A stretch of 34,903 bases of DNA from Nitrospirota bacterium (lineage in GTDB: Bacteria > Nitrospirota > Thermodesulfovibrionia > UBA6902 > DSMQ01). Position 1 is the first letter of the stretch. Each line of letters opens with the position of its first letter. This document shows positions 16,487 to 24,593 of the stretch, piece by piece. The stretch is taken from the NCBI GenBank assembly GCA_016207865.1, contig JACQZD010000052.1, positions 1 through 34,903 on the forward strand, given 5' to 3'. The notes beneath the pieces are model-generated. The model saw only the letters and a program-made list of their open reading frames with translations, made no database searches and had not been told where the DNA came from. A program made the position numbers and the translations under genes.

Positions 16487-17778
16487 ATGTTATTAAAATA
16501 ACAAACAAGGACGCCCTGAGCGGTGAAATCGCAGCGCCGCCTGATAAGTCCATTTCCCATAGGGCTGTTATCCTTGCAGCCCTTGCTGACGGCAAAAGCT
16601 CCATAAAAAACTTCCTTGCAGCCGAGGACCCTTTGCGGACAGTTGAGGCCTTCCGTCAGATGGGAATTGAAATCACAGAACACAGAACACAGAATACAGA
16701 ATTAATAATTCATGGCAAGGGATTAATGGGTTTAACGGCGCCCAACGGCGTCATAGACTGCGGTAATTCAGGGACCACGATGAGACTTTTGTGCGGCGTG
16801 CTTGCCGGTCAGCCGTTTTCTGCCACACTAACAGGAGACGCCTCTTTAAGCAAAAGACCCATGCAGAGAATTATCGCCCCGCTGACAGGGATGGGCGCAA
16901 AAATTACCTCGCAGGCCAAGGGCTGTCCGCCTCTTAATGTTGCGGGCGGCCGTATGAAGCCTATTAGTTATAAATCCCCGGTAGCAAGCGCGCAGGTCAA
17001 ATCCGCAATTCTGCTTGCAGGGCTTTACTGCGACGGTATTACATCGGTCCTTGAGCCTGACCGTTCAAGAGACCATACGGAGAGGATGCTCGGCGCCGCA
17101 GGCGTTGAGATTAGAATTAAAAACCTTGAAGTAAGCGTCAAAGGCAGGGCGCATCTTAAACCGCTGACTATGACTGTGCCTGGTGATTTTTCCTCTGCCG
17201 CATTTTTTATTGCGGCAGGCGTTGTGGTCCCGGGCTCTGAAATTTTTATCAGAAACGTCGGCGTCAACCCGACCAGAACCGGACTACTTGAAATCTTAAA
17301 ATTAATGGGCGCCCGGATAGAAGTCAAGAATGAACATGAAGTATCAGGTGAGCCGGTTGCAGACTTGCATATAAGATACGCCCCTCTTACAGGTATTGCA
17401 GTCGGAGGCGGGTTAATTCTCAGGGCCATTGACGAATTCCCCATCCTGTGCGCTGCTGCATCGCTGTCTTCCGGGACTACAACAATAAAAGGCGCCCGGG
17501 AATTACGGGTAAAAGAGTCGGACCGGATTAAATCAATGGCTGAAGGGCTGAAAAAGATGGGCGCAGGCATAGAAGAACTTGAAGACGGCATAATAATTCA
17601 CGGCCGGGAGAGGCTTCTGCCTGCCGCGCTTCAGAGTTACGGCGACCACAGGGTTGCAATGTCTATGGCAATAGCCGGGCTCATGACTCAGGGAGAAACT
17701 ATTATTGAGGATTCAGACTGCATAAATACTTCATTCCCCGGTTTTACGGAGATGTTAAACAGGCTGCAAAAATCTTAA
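16483..17778 (+). CDS. aroA: 3-phosphoshikimate 1-carboxyvinyltransferase (EPSP synthase)
   Basis: Condenses shikimate-3-phosphate with phosphoenolpyruvate. The 431-residue protein shows PPDKSISHRAVILAALADG, GNSGTTMRLLCGVLAGQPF, LSKRPMQRI, RVKESDRIKSMAEGL and the terminal YGDHRVAMSMAIAGL. The only sensible start is TTG at 16483, overlapping the tyrA stop by four bases; ggaaaagg upstream can act as ribosome binding site. Around residues 66-75 a peptide TEHRTQNTEL is encoded by a run of cacagaa repeats, at a position where the family has a variable surface loop. It completes the set of DAHP-to-Phe/Tyr enzymes here; the remaining shikimate steps must be elsewhere. Confidence 0.95.
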   Translation: MNVIKITNKDALSGEIAAPPDKSISHRAVILAALADGKSSIKNFLAAEDPLRTVEAFRQMGIEITEHRTQNTELIIHGKGLMGLTAPNGVIDCGNSGTTMRLLCGVLAGQPFSATLTGDASLSKRPMQRIIAPLTGMGAKITSQAKGCPPLNVAGGRMKPISYKSPVASAQVKSAILLAGLYCDGITSVLEPDRSRDHTERMLGAAGVEIRIKNLEVSVKGRAHLKPLTMTVPGDFSSAAFFIAAGVVVPGSEIFIRNVGVNPTRTGLLEILKLMGARIEVKNEHEVSGEPVADLHIRYAPLTGIAVGGGLILRAIDEFPILCAAASLSSGTTTIKGARELRVKESDRIKSMAEGLKKMGAGIEELEDGIIIHGRERLLPAALQSYGDHRVAMSMAIAGLMTQGETIIEDSDCINTSFPGFTEMLNRLQKS

Positions 17779-17806
17779 TGTAACATAATAAAATCAAACA
17801 ATTTTC

Positions 17807-17838
17807 TTGACAATTACCTGCTTTTGAATTAAATTCAA
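17807..17838 (+). promoter_or_regulatory. Sigma-70 promoter with overlapping palindromic operator
   Basis: A perfect -35 TTGACA (17807-17812), a 17-base spacer and -10 TAAATT (17830-17835). A perfect 7+1+7 palindrome, TTGAATT A AATTCAA (17824-17838), covers the -10, the expected position of a repressor site. It serves the HAMP-PAS sensor gene, whose ATG is at 17876. Confidence 0.55.
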
Positions 17839-17875
17839 TTCAAAGCAACCAAAAACATTAAACCCTATAAATAAT

Positions 17876-19540
17876 ATGAGCCTGCGGACTAAGTTTTTAA
17901 CAGGAACTTTTGGAATAATAATCCTCCTCGGCATTCTGGTTGTAGTTTTTATTCAGACCATACTGGTGCAAAAGCTTCAGCGCAATCTCTTGCAGGCAGG
18001 AATTTCTATCTCCAGAGACATCATCAATGAAAGCGCTCATTACATAACAGAAGGCGATTTACTGGAGATTCACAGGGAAATAATTGTGCATAAAGATGCC
18101 CTGGATGATATTAATTATATCTTTCTTCTGGATGCTCCGGGAAATGTTATGGCGCATACTTTCAGAGAGACAGTGCCTGATGAGCTGAAAAAAGCAAACA
18201 TCCCTGAGCTGGGGGTAGCACAAAGCATAAAATCCATAGTATTTAAAAATGAAAAGGTATTTGATATTGCATCGGTGAGGGAGGGCGTCCCGGGAATTTT
18301 GCATGTGGGAATCTCCGAAGAAAGCATCAGAAAAACCATTTCCAATATTGTTCTATTGATTGTCGGTATAGTTGTCGGCGTTTTGGTGCTGGGCGGGGGC
18401 ATAGCGTTTGCCTTTGCCGCAAAAATATCAAAACCGCTTTTCATCCTGACAAAAACTGCGGAAATGGTCGGGAAAGGCAACTTGGGGTATAAAGTTCCGG
18501 TAAGCACAACTGACGAAATCGGCAAACTGTCCGAGACCTTTAACACAATGACCGGAGATTTAAAAAGCGCAAAAAAAGAGCTGATGAAATTAAACACCGC
18601 GCTTGAAACAAGCAATATTGAACTTAACATAACAAAAGAACGCCTGCTTCTTGAAAGAAACAGGGTGCAGGATTACCTTGATATCGTCGGCGTCATGATT
18701 ATAGTTATTGATTCGGACCAGAACGTCAGCCTCATAAACAAACATGGGGCTAAGCTTTTAGGGGATGAACCCGACGAAATTATAGGACAGAACTGGTTTG
18801 AGAATTTTATACCGGAAAGAATCAGAAATGAGATAAAGGCAGGTTTTGAAAGATTAATGACCGGCGAAATTGAGCCGTTTGAATATTTTGAAAATTTTAT
18901 CTTAACAAGAACAGGGGAGGAAAGGCTTATCGCATGGCACAACGCCGTCTTGAAAGACGATTCAGGCCATATAATCGGGGCCCTCAGTTCAGGAGAGGAC
19001 ATAACCGAACACAGAAAAATAGAGGATATCATAGCAAAGGCAAAGAAAGAATGGGAGATGACATTTGACAATGCCGATGAATTCATCATACTTGTTGATA
19101 AAAATTTTGTAATCATGCGCTGCAATAAAGGTTTTGCAAACTTCATTGGGAAACCGGTAAAAACCGTGCCGGGGAACAAATACACGGTCATATTCCCGGC
19201 AGGGGCAGGCCTTGTTGAATTATGCAGACAGTACACGCAGACAGCCCCGATTCCAAAGCTGGAAATAAAAACAGAAACCGGCAGGTGGTTGTATGCAAGC
19301 TGCCACCCTGTCTTTGATGAGAAAAATGAGTTTCAGCACGCCATCATAATGCTCACCGACATTACTGAACTTAAGAAGGCACAGCAGGTGCTGACTACAT
19401 CACAAAAAGAACTGGAGAAAAAGGTTGATGAGCTTGAGCGGTTTTATGAAGTCGCAGTTGAGAGGGAGACCAAGATGAAGGAACTCAAGCAGGAGATTGC
19501 AAAATTGAAAATTAATCATAACAAAGACTCAAAATCTTAA
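17876..19540 (+). CDS. Membrane sensor with HAMP and two PAS domains, no kinase domain
   Basis: A 554-residue protein. TM1 (about 9-30) and a periplasmic sensor segment (31-155) precede TM2 (about 157-184, VLLIVGIVVGVLVLGGGIAF). A HAMP linker follows (about 185-238, ISKPLFILTKTAEMVGKGNL). Then come PAS domain 1 (about 262-380, with the PAC-like GALSSGEDITEHRKIEDI), PAS domain 2 (about 392-500, ending IIMLTDITELKKAQQVL), and a coiled-coil tail to the end. No H-box, HATPase, GGDEF, EAL or methyl-accepting region is visible. It may signal through partner proteins or be the truncated sensor half of a split histidine kinase. It has its own promoter and sits between aroA and cmk. Confidence 0.8.
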   Translation: MSLRTKFLTGTFGIIILLGILVVVFIQTILVQKLQRNLLQAGISISRDIINESAHYITEGDLLEIHREIIVHKDALDDINYIFLLDAPGNVMAHTFRETVPDELKKANIPELGVAQSIKSIVFKNEKVFDIASVREGVPGILHVGISEESIRKTISNIVLLIVGIVVGVLVLGGGIAFAFAAKISKPLFILTKTAEMVGKGNLGYKVPVSTTDEIGKLSETFNTMTGDLKSAKKELMKLNTALETSNIELNITKERLLLERNRVQDYLDIVGVMIIVIDSDQNVSLINKHGAKLLGDEPDEIIGQNWFENFIPERIRNEIKAGFERLMTGEIEPFEYFENFILTRTGEERLIAWHNAVLKDDSGHIIGALSSGEDITEHRKIEDIIAKAKKEWEMTFDNADEFIILVDKNFVIMRCNKGFANFIGKPVKTVPGNKYTVIFPAGAGLVELCRQYTQTAPIPKLEIKTETGRWLYASCHPVFDEKNEFQHAIIMLTDITELKKAQQVLTTSQKELEKKVDELERFYEVAVERETKMKELKQEIAKLKINHNKDSKS

Positions 19541-19597
19541 AAAAGGAGCATGAATATCTGGGTCGTCTCAAAAAACTTGCTGATAAGCAAACTGTCT

Positions 19598-19709
19598 GTC
19601 ATTCCCGCGCAGGCGGGAATCCAGACGGCGTCTCCATAAAACTTATCCCGGTAGGCTTTAAAGGAGATAGAACCTTTTAATGCTGGATTCCTGCTTTCGC
19701 AGGAATGAC
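19598..19709. repeat. Dispersed palindromic repeat
   Basis: gtcattcccgcgcaggcgggaatccag at the left and ctggattcctgctttcgcaggaatgac at the right form a symmetric composite element between the sensor and cmk genes. Confidence 0.85.
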
Positions 19710-19724
19710 AAAACAAAAAATTCC

Positions 19725-19749
19725 CATACCCTGAAAATTGCAGGGTATG
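19725..19749. repeat. Short hairpin cataccctg...cagggtatg
   Basis: A perfect 9-bp stem with a 7-base loop, 25 bases before the cmk start. It belongs to the ...GGGTATS family also seen at 7801 and at the emrB 3' end. It could affect cmk translation if transcribed. Confidence 0.6.
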
Positions 19750-19773
19750 CATAATAAACTCCCTTATTAATAA

Positions 19774-20424
19774 ATGAATACAATTATAACAATAGACGGT
19801 CCTTCAGGCGCAGGCAAAAGCACGATAGCAAAACTGCTTGCTCAAAAACTCGGCTACACATATCTTGACACAGGAGCGCTTTACAGGGCTGTCGCATGGA
19901 AAGTAAGGCATGATAATGCAGACCCTGATGACAGCGGCCGCCTTCAGGACCTTCTCGGAAAAATCGATATCACCCTTTCAGAAAACAAGATTATTGTTAA
20001 CGGGACCGATGTTACTTCCATGATACGGACGCCTGAGATATCAGAATTAAGCTCCAAGGTCTCTGCCGTTCCGGCCGTCAGGAAGCATCTCTTCAAACTG
20101 CAAAGGGAAATCGGGCTTAAAGGCAGGGTGGTCCTTGAAGGAAGAGACACCGGTACTGTTATTTTTCCCGAAGCAGAAAACAAATTTTTTCTGGACGCCG
20201 GTCCGGAAGAAAGAGGCAGAAGGAGATACAAGGAATTGAAGGGGAAAAGCCCTGAGGCAACGCTGAAGGAAACTATTGACGGCATTAAGACAAGGGACGA
20301 AAGGGATTCAACAAGGCAGAGCGCGCCGCTTAAAAGGACTGATGACATGATTTATATAGACACCAGCAATCTTACAATTGAGCAGGTTATCGCAAAAATA
20401 ATGGGGTCGCTGAAAATAGCTTGA
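19774..20424 (+). CDS. cmk: Cytidylate kinase
   Basis: Phosphorylates CMP/dCMP to the diphosphates. The 216-residue protein carries the P-loop ITIDGPSGAGKSTIAKLLA, then YLDTGALYRA, LEGRDTGTVIFPEA (family: GRDIGTVVFP), RDERDSTRQSAPL and IDTSNLTIEQV. Length and motif order are standard. Its TGA overlaps the TTG start of the acyltransferase gene (TTGA), indicating coupled translation. The chain cmk-plsC-ispH-rpsA is a frequent conserved order. Confidence 0.95.
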   Translation: MNTIITIDGPSGAGKSTIAKLLAQKLGYTYLDTGALYRAVAWKVRHDNADPDDSGRLQDLLGKIDITLSENKIIVNGTDVTSMIRTPEISELSSKVSAVPAVRKHLFKLQREIGLKGRVVLEGRDTGTVIFPEAENKFFLDAGPEERGRRRYKELKGKSPEATLKETIDGIKTRDERDSTRQSAPLKRTDDMIYIDTSNLTIEQVIAKIMGSLKIA

Positions 20425-21062
20425 AGATAAAATCAGTCAGTGATTTTTTCTATTTTCTGAGCATTACGCTGATAGGGTTTATTTTGCGCAGCCGCGGCCG
20501 TCTGTATATAAAAGGAGCGGACAACATCCCGCTGGAGGGGGGAGTAATTATAGCGGCAAATCACATAAGCTATTTAGACCCTCCGCTTATGGGCGCGGCA
20601 ACTCCGAGGAGGGCGACGTTTATGGCAAGAAAGGGGCTTTTCAGCATTCCCCTGCTCGGCTGGTTTATTAAACACTATGCATTCCCCGTAGACAGGACAA
20701 GGACTCTTCCATCAACAATAAAAGAAGCAGTCCGGAGGCTGAAAAACGGCGAACTGCTCGTCATTTTTCCTGAAGGAAGGAGGAGCGAGACAGGAGAGCT
20801 GACTGAAGGCAAAAGGGGGGTCGGAATGGTAGCGGCGCTAAGCAAGGCTGCGGTTGTGCCTGTTTTTATTTCAGGCACTGACAAAATACTGCCTGTCGGC
20901 GCAAAATGGCTGAAACGGGCTGACATCCATGTAATGTTCGGCAGGCCTTTGGATTTTCATATAACAAACGGCAGGGATGAAGATTTACATATATCCATCA
21001 CTCAAAAAATCATGACTGCAATCGGAGAACTGAAAAAAAGCTATGCAGATAATAGTGGCTAA
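20421..21062 (+). CDS. plsC: 1-acyl-sn-glycerol-3-phosphate acyltransferase
   Basis: Membrane-associated acyltransferase making phosphatidic acid. The 213-residue protein has an N-terminal hydrophobic segment (FFYFLSITLIGFILRSR), the catalytic NHISYLDP (H-x4-D), the substrate-binding FPEGRRSETGEL block and PVFISGTDKILP. The start is TTG at 20421, overlapping the cmk stop by four bases. Its end overlaps the ispH start by 20 bases, so the three genes are tightly coupled. Confidence 0.92.
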   Translation: MKIKSVSDFFYFLSITLIGFILRSRGRLYIKGADNIPLEGGVIIAANHISYLDPPLMGAATPRRATFMARKGLFSIPLLGWFIKHYAFPVDRTRTLPSTIKEAVRRLKNGELLVIFPEGRRSETGELTEGKRGVGMVAALSKAAVVPVFISGTDKILPVGAKWLKRADIHVMFGRPLDFHITNGRDEDLHISITQKIMTAIGELKKSYADNSG

Positions 21063-21879
21063 AAATGCAGGGGTTTGTTTTGGTGTTAAACGAGCTATAG
21101 ATATTACCTTTGCCCTTGCAAAGGATTCCGCAGGAATCTATACCTTAGGCCCGCTCATACATAATCCTCAGGTCATTAGTAAACTCATTTCTCAGGGAGT
21201 CGCCCCGACTGAGGATGTGCATTCTCAAAAAATAAAAACCCTTATCATAAGAACGCACGGCATCTCTCCCCAGCTTTATGAGGAAATATCAAAAATAGGC
21301 TATAAGATTGTGGACGCGACCTGCCCTTTTGTTAAAAAAGCGCAGAAGTACGCCCAGACGCTTAAGGAAGAAGGTTATCAGGTGCTCATCGTCGGCGATA
21401 AGGAACACCCTGAGGTTCAGGCCTTATTAGGTTTTGCGGGTGATAATGTTCTTGTTGTAAACAGCGGCGACCCCCTCCCCCCTTTAAAAAACAGGGTCGG
21501 AATAATTGTTCAGACAACACAGCCTTTTGAAGCGCTTAAAAAAATCGTGAGCGGGGTCCTCGGCATTGCAAAAGAGGTCAAAGTCTACAATACAATATGC
21601 AATTCAACATCACAGCGGCTTGAAGAGACAAAAAACCTGGCAAAGGAAGTTGACGCCATGGTTATCGTCGGCGGTAAAAACAGCGCCAATACAACCCAAC
21701 TTGCCAGGCTTTCAGGGGAAATTTGCGCTAAAGTATATTTCATAGAAGATGCCGGCGAGCTTCGGGAAGAGTGGTTTAAAGGGGTGGAAAAAGTCGGCGT
21801 GACAGGGGGCGCTTCAACCCCTGCCTGGATAATTGACAGGGTAGTTGCAAAACTTAGTGAAATTTCTGTTAAAACATAA
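21043..21879 (+). CDS. ispH: 4-hydroxy-3-methylbut-2-enyl diphosphate reductase
   Basis: Last enzyme of the MEP isoprenoid pathway (HMBPP to IPP and DMAPP), an iron-sulfur protein. The three cluster cysteines are in AGVCFGVKRA (C12), DATCPFVKK (C94) and YNTICNSTSQR (C186). Other family motifs are TLGPLIHNPQV, IIRTHGISPQ, GDKEHPEV and VTGGASTPAWI. Length (278) is standard for the stand-alone reductase. The start lies inside the 3' end of plsC. The S1 gene follows after 13 bases. Confidence 0.96.
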   Translation: MQIIVAKNAGVCFGVKRAIDITFALAKDSAGIYTLGPLIHNPQVISKLISQGVAPTEDVHSQKIKTLIIRTHGISPQLYEEISKIGYKIVDATCPFVKKAQKYAQTLKEEGYQVLIVGDKEHPEVQALLGFAGDNVLVVNSGDPLPPLKNRVGIIVQTTQPFEALKKIVSGVLGIAKEVKVYNTICNSTSQRLEETKNLAKEVDAMVIVGGKNSANTTQLARLSGEICAKVYFIEDAGELREEWFKGVEKVGVTGGASTPAWIIDRVVAKLSEISVKT

Positions 21880-21892
21880 TATAATACAGCCC

Positions 21893-23242
21893 ATGGAACT
21901 GCAAAGAGAAGATTTAAACAGACTTTACGCCGAAACCTTCAGGGGTGGATTGCATGAAGGCACAATCATCAAGGGAAAGATAATCCTGAAGAAGCAGGAC
22001 GGCATTATTGTAAACATAGGCTGCAAGTGCGAAGGATTCATTCCGTCAACTGAATTCTCCCAGGATGAACTCAGCGCCGCAGTCCCGGGCAATGAGATTG
22101 AAGTCTATGTAACAAGCAAGGATGTTTCAGACGGCTTCATCTCCCTGTCAAAAGACAAGGCTGCAAAAATAAAGATATGGGATGTGTTGGAAGACGCGCT
22201 GCATAAGGGTGTTCCGATGGAGGGGAAAATCGTAGGTAAAGTCAAGGGGGGCTTGAGCGTTGATATTTCAGGGGTTAAAGCCTTTCTCCCCGGCTCTCAG
22301 ATAGATCTGAGGACCTTAAAAGACACAGACCATCTCATAGGACAGGTATTCCCCTTTAAGGTAATAAAGGTTGATAATAAACGCTCCAATGTAATCGTCT
22401 CAAGACGGGCTCTGCTTGAAAATGAGCGCGAAAAACAAAGGGAGACAATCCTTTCAACTATTAAGGAAGGGGCTGTTGTAAAAGGCATCGTTAAAAACAT
22501 AACAGACTACGGGGCCTTTATTGACCTCGGCGGAATAGACGGCCTGCTGCACATATCAGACATGTCCTGGGGCAGGATAAGTCATCCCGGCGAACTGTTC
22601 AGCATCGGCGACACCGCTGAGGTGGTCGTGCTAAAATTTGACAGCGAAACGGCAAGGGTCACCCTCGGCTATAAACAGAAAAAGGCCGATCCATGGATTA
22701 CGGCAGAGGAAAAATTTCCTTGCGGCAAAATGGTTAAGGGAAAAATCATAAACATTGTAGACTACGGAATTTTCATAGAGATTGACGAGGGTCTTGAGGG
22801 CCTTGTGCATATAACCGAACTTGACTGGGCGGAGAAAATCAAGAAACCGTCCAAATACTTTTCCATAGGTGATATTGTTGAGGCAGTCATCCTTAAGGTC
22901 TCCTGCGCCGAGAAAAAAATATCGCTGAGCATAAAACAGCTTAAGCCTAATCCATGGGAGATAGTTAAGCAAAAATACACCGTCGGCCAAAAAGTTACCG
23001 GAAGGGTAAGAAATTTTACGGATTTTGGGGCCTTTATAAGCCTGGAAGAAGGCGTGGACGCACTGCTGCACATATCGGACATCACATCCGCCAAGCCCAT
23101 AAAGCATCCTTCAGACGTCCTTAAGAAAGGACAGGAGATAGAAACTACCGTTATCAGCATTGACGCTGAAAAAGAGAGGATGTCTCTCGGCATAAAGGAA
23201 ATTGCCGGCGAGCCGGCAGCCGAAGAAGCAGCAGAAAGTTAA
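21893..23242 (+). CDS. rpsA: 30S ribosomal protein S1 (five S1 domains)
   Basis: RNA-binding ribosomal protein of 449 residues with five recognisable S1/OB repeats. Representative cores are IIKGKIILKKQDGIIVNIGC, MEGKIVGKVKGGLSVDISGV, VKGIVKNITDYGAFIDLGGI, VKGKIINIVDYGIFIEIDEG and VTGRVRNFTDFGAFISLEEG. The last three are the most canonical, with LLHISDMSWGRISHP-type strands. The E. coli protein has six domains; five or fewer is common in other phyla. The ATG at 21893 is chosen because family similarity begins MELQREDLNRLYAET; an upstream TTG at 21845 lies within ispH. It follows ispH, as in several deep-branching phyla where the two are fused or adjacent. Confidence 0.94.
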   Translation: MELQREDLNRLYAETFRGGLHEGTIIKGKIILKKQDGIIVNIGCKCEGFIPSTEFSQDELSAAVPGNEIEVYVTSKDVSDGFISLSKDKAAKIKIWDVLEDALHKGVPMEGKIVGKVKGGLSVDISGVKAFLPGSQIDLRTLKDTDHLIGQVFPFKVIKVDNKRSNVIVSRRALLENEREKQRETILSTIKEGAVVKGIVKNITDYGAFIDLGGIDGLLHISDMSWGRISHPGELFSIGDTAEVVVLKFDSETARVTLGYKQKKADPWITAEEKFPCGKMVKGKIINIVDYGIFIEIDEGLEGLVHITELDWAEKIKKPSKYFSIGDIVEAVILKVSCAEKKISLSIKQLKPNPWEIVKQKYTVGQKVTGRVRNFTDFGAFISLEEGVDALLHISDITSAKPIKHPSDVLKKGQEIETTVISIDAEKERMSLGIKEIAGEPAAEEAAES

Positions 23243-23243
23243 C

Positions 23244-24098
23244 ATGAAAAAAGCCATAATATTTTTCTCCCTCTTTGCTGTGCTCATTGCGCTGCTTAGC
23301 CTTATACTGGCGCTGACGCACAAAGTGCCGTTAGGCGAGCATATCGCTCTGATAAGGGTAGAAGGCGTAATTATGGACTCACGGAATGCAATAGAAGAAT
23401 TGAAGGAATACTCTGACGACCCTTCAATAAAGGCCATTGTCCTGCGCGTTGACTCCCCGGGCGGAGGGGTGGCCCCGTCTCAGGAGATATATGAAGAGAT
23501 TAAAAAAGTAAAACAAAAGAAAAAAGTGGTTGTTTCAATGGGCTCCGTGGCGGCATCAGGCGGTTACTATATTTCATGTCCGGCAGACAAAATAGTCGCC
23601 AATCCCGGAACTCTTACAGGGTCCATCGGCGTAATAATGGAACTGCCGAACTTTGAAGGGCTTATGAATAAAATCGGCGTAAAAACCGAGGTGATAAAAA
23701 GCGGCAGGCACAAAGATATGGCCTCAGTTTTTAGGACCATGCTGCCTGAAGAGAGAAAACTTCTTCAGGATGTGCTGGACGATGTCCACGAGCAGTTTAT
23801 CAATGCAGTTGCCGACGGCAGGAACATGAAAGTTAAAGATATAAAAGAACTTGCCGACGGCAGGATATTTACCGGGAAAAAAGCAAAGACAATCGGTCTT
23901 GCCGACGAGCTTGGAAATCTTGAGGATGCAATCAATCTTGCGGCAAAACTCGGCGGAATAAAAGGCGAACCCAAGGTTGTTACGAAAAAAGAGAAATTTA
24001 GTTTTTTAAACATGATTGCTGACAGTTCATTAAAAGAGCTGATAAATGTGAAAAACGTTATCCCGACAGTCAGAATAAATTATATGTTTGCGCCGTAA
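23244..24098 (+). CDS. sppA: Signal peptide peptidase SppA (short 36K type)
   Basis: Membrane serine protease that degrades cleaved signal peptides, 284 residues. It has one N-terminal transmembrane helix (MKKAIIFFSLFAVLIALLSL). The nucleophile is Ser105 in MGSVAASGGYYIS. The general base is probably Lys157 in SGRHKDMAS; the 52-residue spacing matches the Bacillus Ser/Lys dyad. The motif PGTLTGSIGVIM is also present. The ATG at 23244 comes two bases after the rpsA stop. A longer in-frame start at 23202 overlaps rpsA and would add a charged segment before the signal anchor, so it is rejected. Confidence 0.93.
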   Translation: MKKAIIFFSLFAVLIALLSLILALTHKVPLGEHIALIRVEGVIMDSRNAIEELKEYSDDPSIKAIVLRVDSPGGGVAPSQEIYEEIKKVKQKKKVVVSMGSVAASGGYYISCPADKIVANPGTLTGSIGVIMELPNFEGLMNKIGVKTEVIKSGRHKDMASVFRTMLPEERKLLQDVLDDVHEQFINAVADGRNMKVKDIKELADGRIFTGKKAKTIGLADELGNLEDAINLAAKLGGIKGEPKVVTKKEKFSFLNMIADSSLKELINVKNVIPTVRINYMFAP

Positions 24099-24114
24099 AA
24101 TAGTGAACAGTGTG

Positions 24115-24240
24115 GTCATTCCTGCGTAGGCAGGAATCCAGAGATTTATTATTCACTAACGACTATTCACTTGGGTGTGTTGTCATTCCCGCTTGTCGGG
24201 AATCCCTCTTGAAGAGAGATTCTGGACAAGCCAGAATGAC
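24115..24240. repeat. Two adjacent copies of the dispersed palindromic repeat
   Basis: gtcattcctgcgtaggcaggaatccag (24115-24141) is a half element. gtcattcccgcttgtcgggaatcc...gattctggacaagccagaatgac (24182-24240) is a full one. They are separated by a stretch containing attcact/actattcac words. The pair fills most of the gap before the HU/IHF gene. Confidence 0.8.
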
Positions 24241-24303
24241 AGAAATGAGGAAACTCCACAGCAAAGACTATGGGGTATTGCAAAGTTAATAAAAGGGGGA
24301 ATT

Positions 24304-24588
24304 ATGACAAAATCAGTCCTGATTGAAAAAATTGCAGAAAAGGTCAAAGACCTTAATCTTACAAAAAAACAGACGGAAGTCGTGATAGAAACTGTATTTG
24401 AAAGCATAAAAGAAGCCCTTGCCAAAGGCGATAAGGTTGAGGTGCGGGGGTTTGGCAATTTCAGGCTCCGTCACAGGAAATTCAGAAAGGCAAGAAACCC
24501 TAAGACCGGCGAATTCGTAGAAGTCCAGCCTAAAAAAGTTCCCTTTTTTAAAGTCGGCAAAGAACTCAGGGAAATGATAAACAAGTAA
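24304..24588 (+). CDS. HU/IHF-family DNA-bending protein (IHF-alpha-like)
   Basis: Small nucleoid protein, 94 residues, normal family length. It has the N-terminal helical dimer region (MTKSVLIEKIAEKVKDLNLT) and the DNA-contacting beta-arm with GFGNFRLRHRKFRKARNPKT and the intercalating proline in RNPKTGE. The GRNPKTG variant and sequence order favour an IHF-alpha-like assignment over HU. The start at 24304 follows AAAGGGGGA. A longer reading frame upstream (from 24175) is repeat sequence. It could be a regulator of nearby sigma-54 or mobile functions, but there is no direct evidence. Confidence 0.92.
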   Translation: MTKSVLIEKIAEKVKDLNLTKKQTEVVIETVFESIKEALAKGDKVEVRGFGNFRLRHRKFRKARNPKTGEFVEVQPKKVPFFKVGKELREMINK

Positions 24589-24593
24589 ATAGT

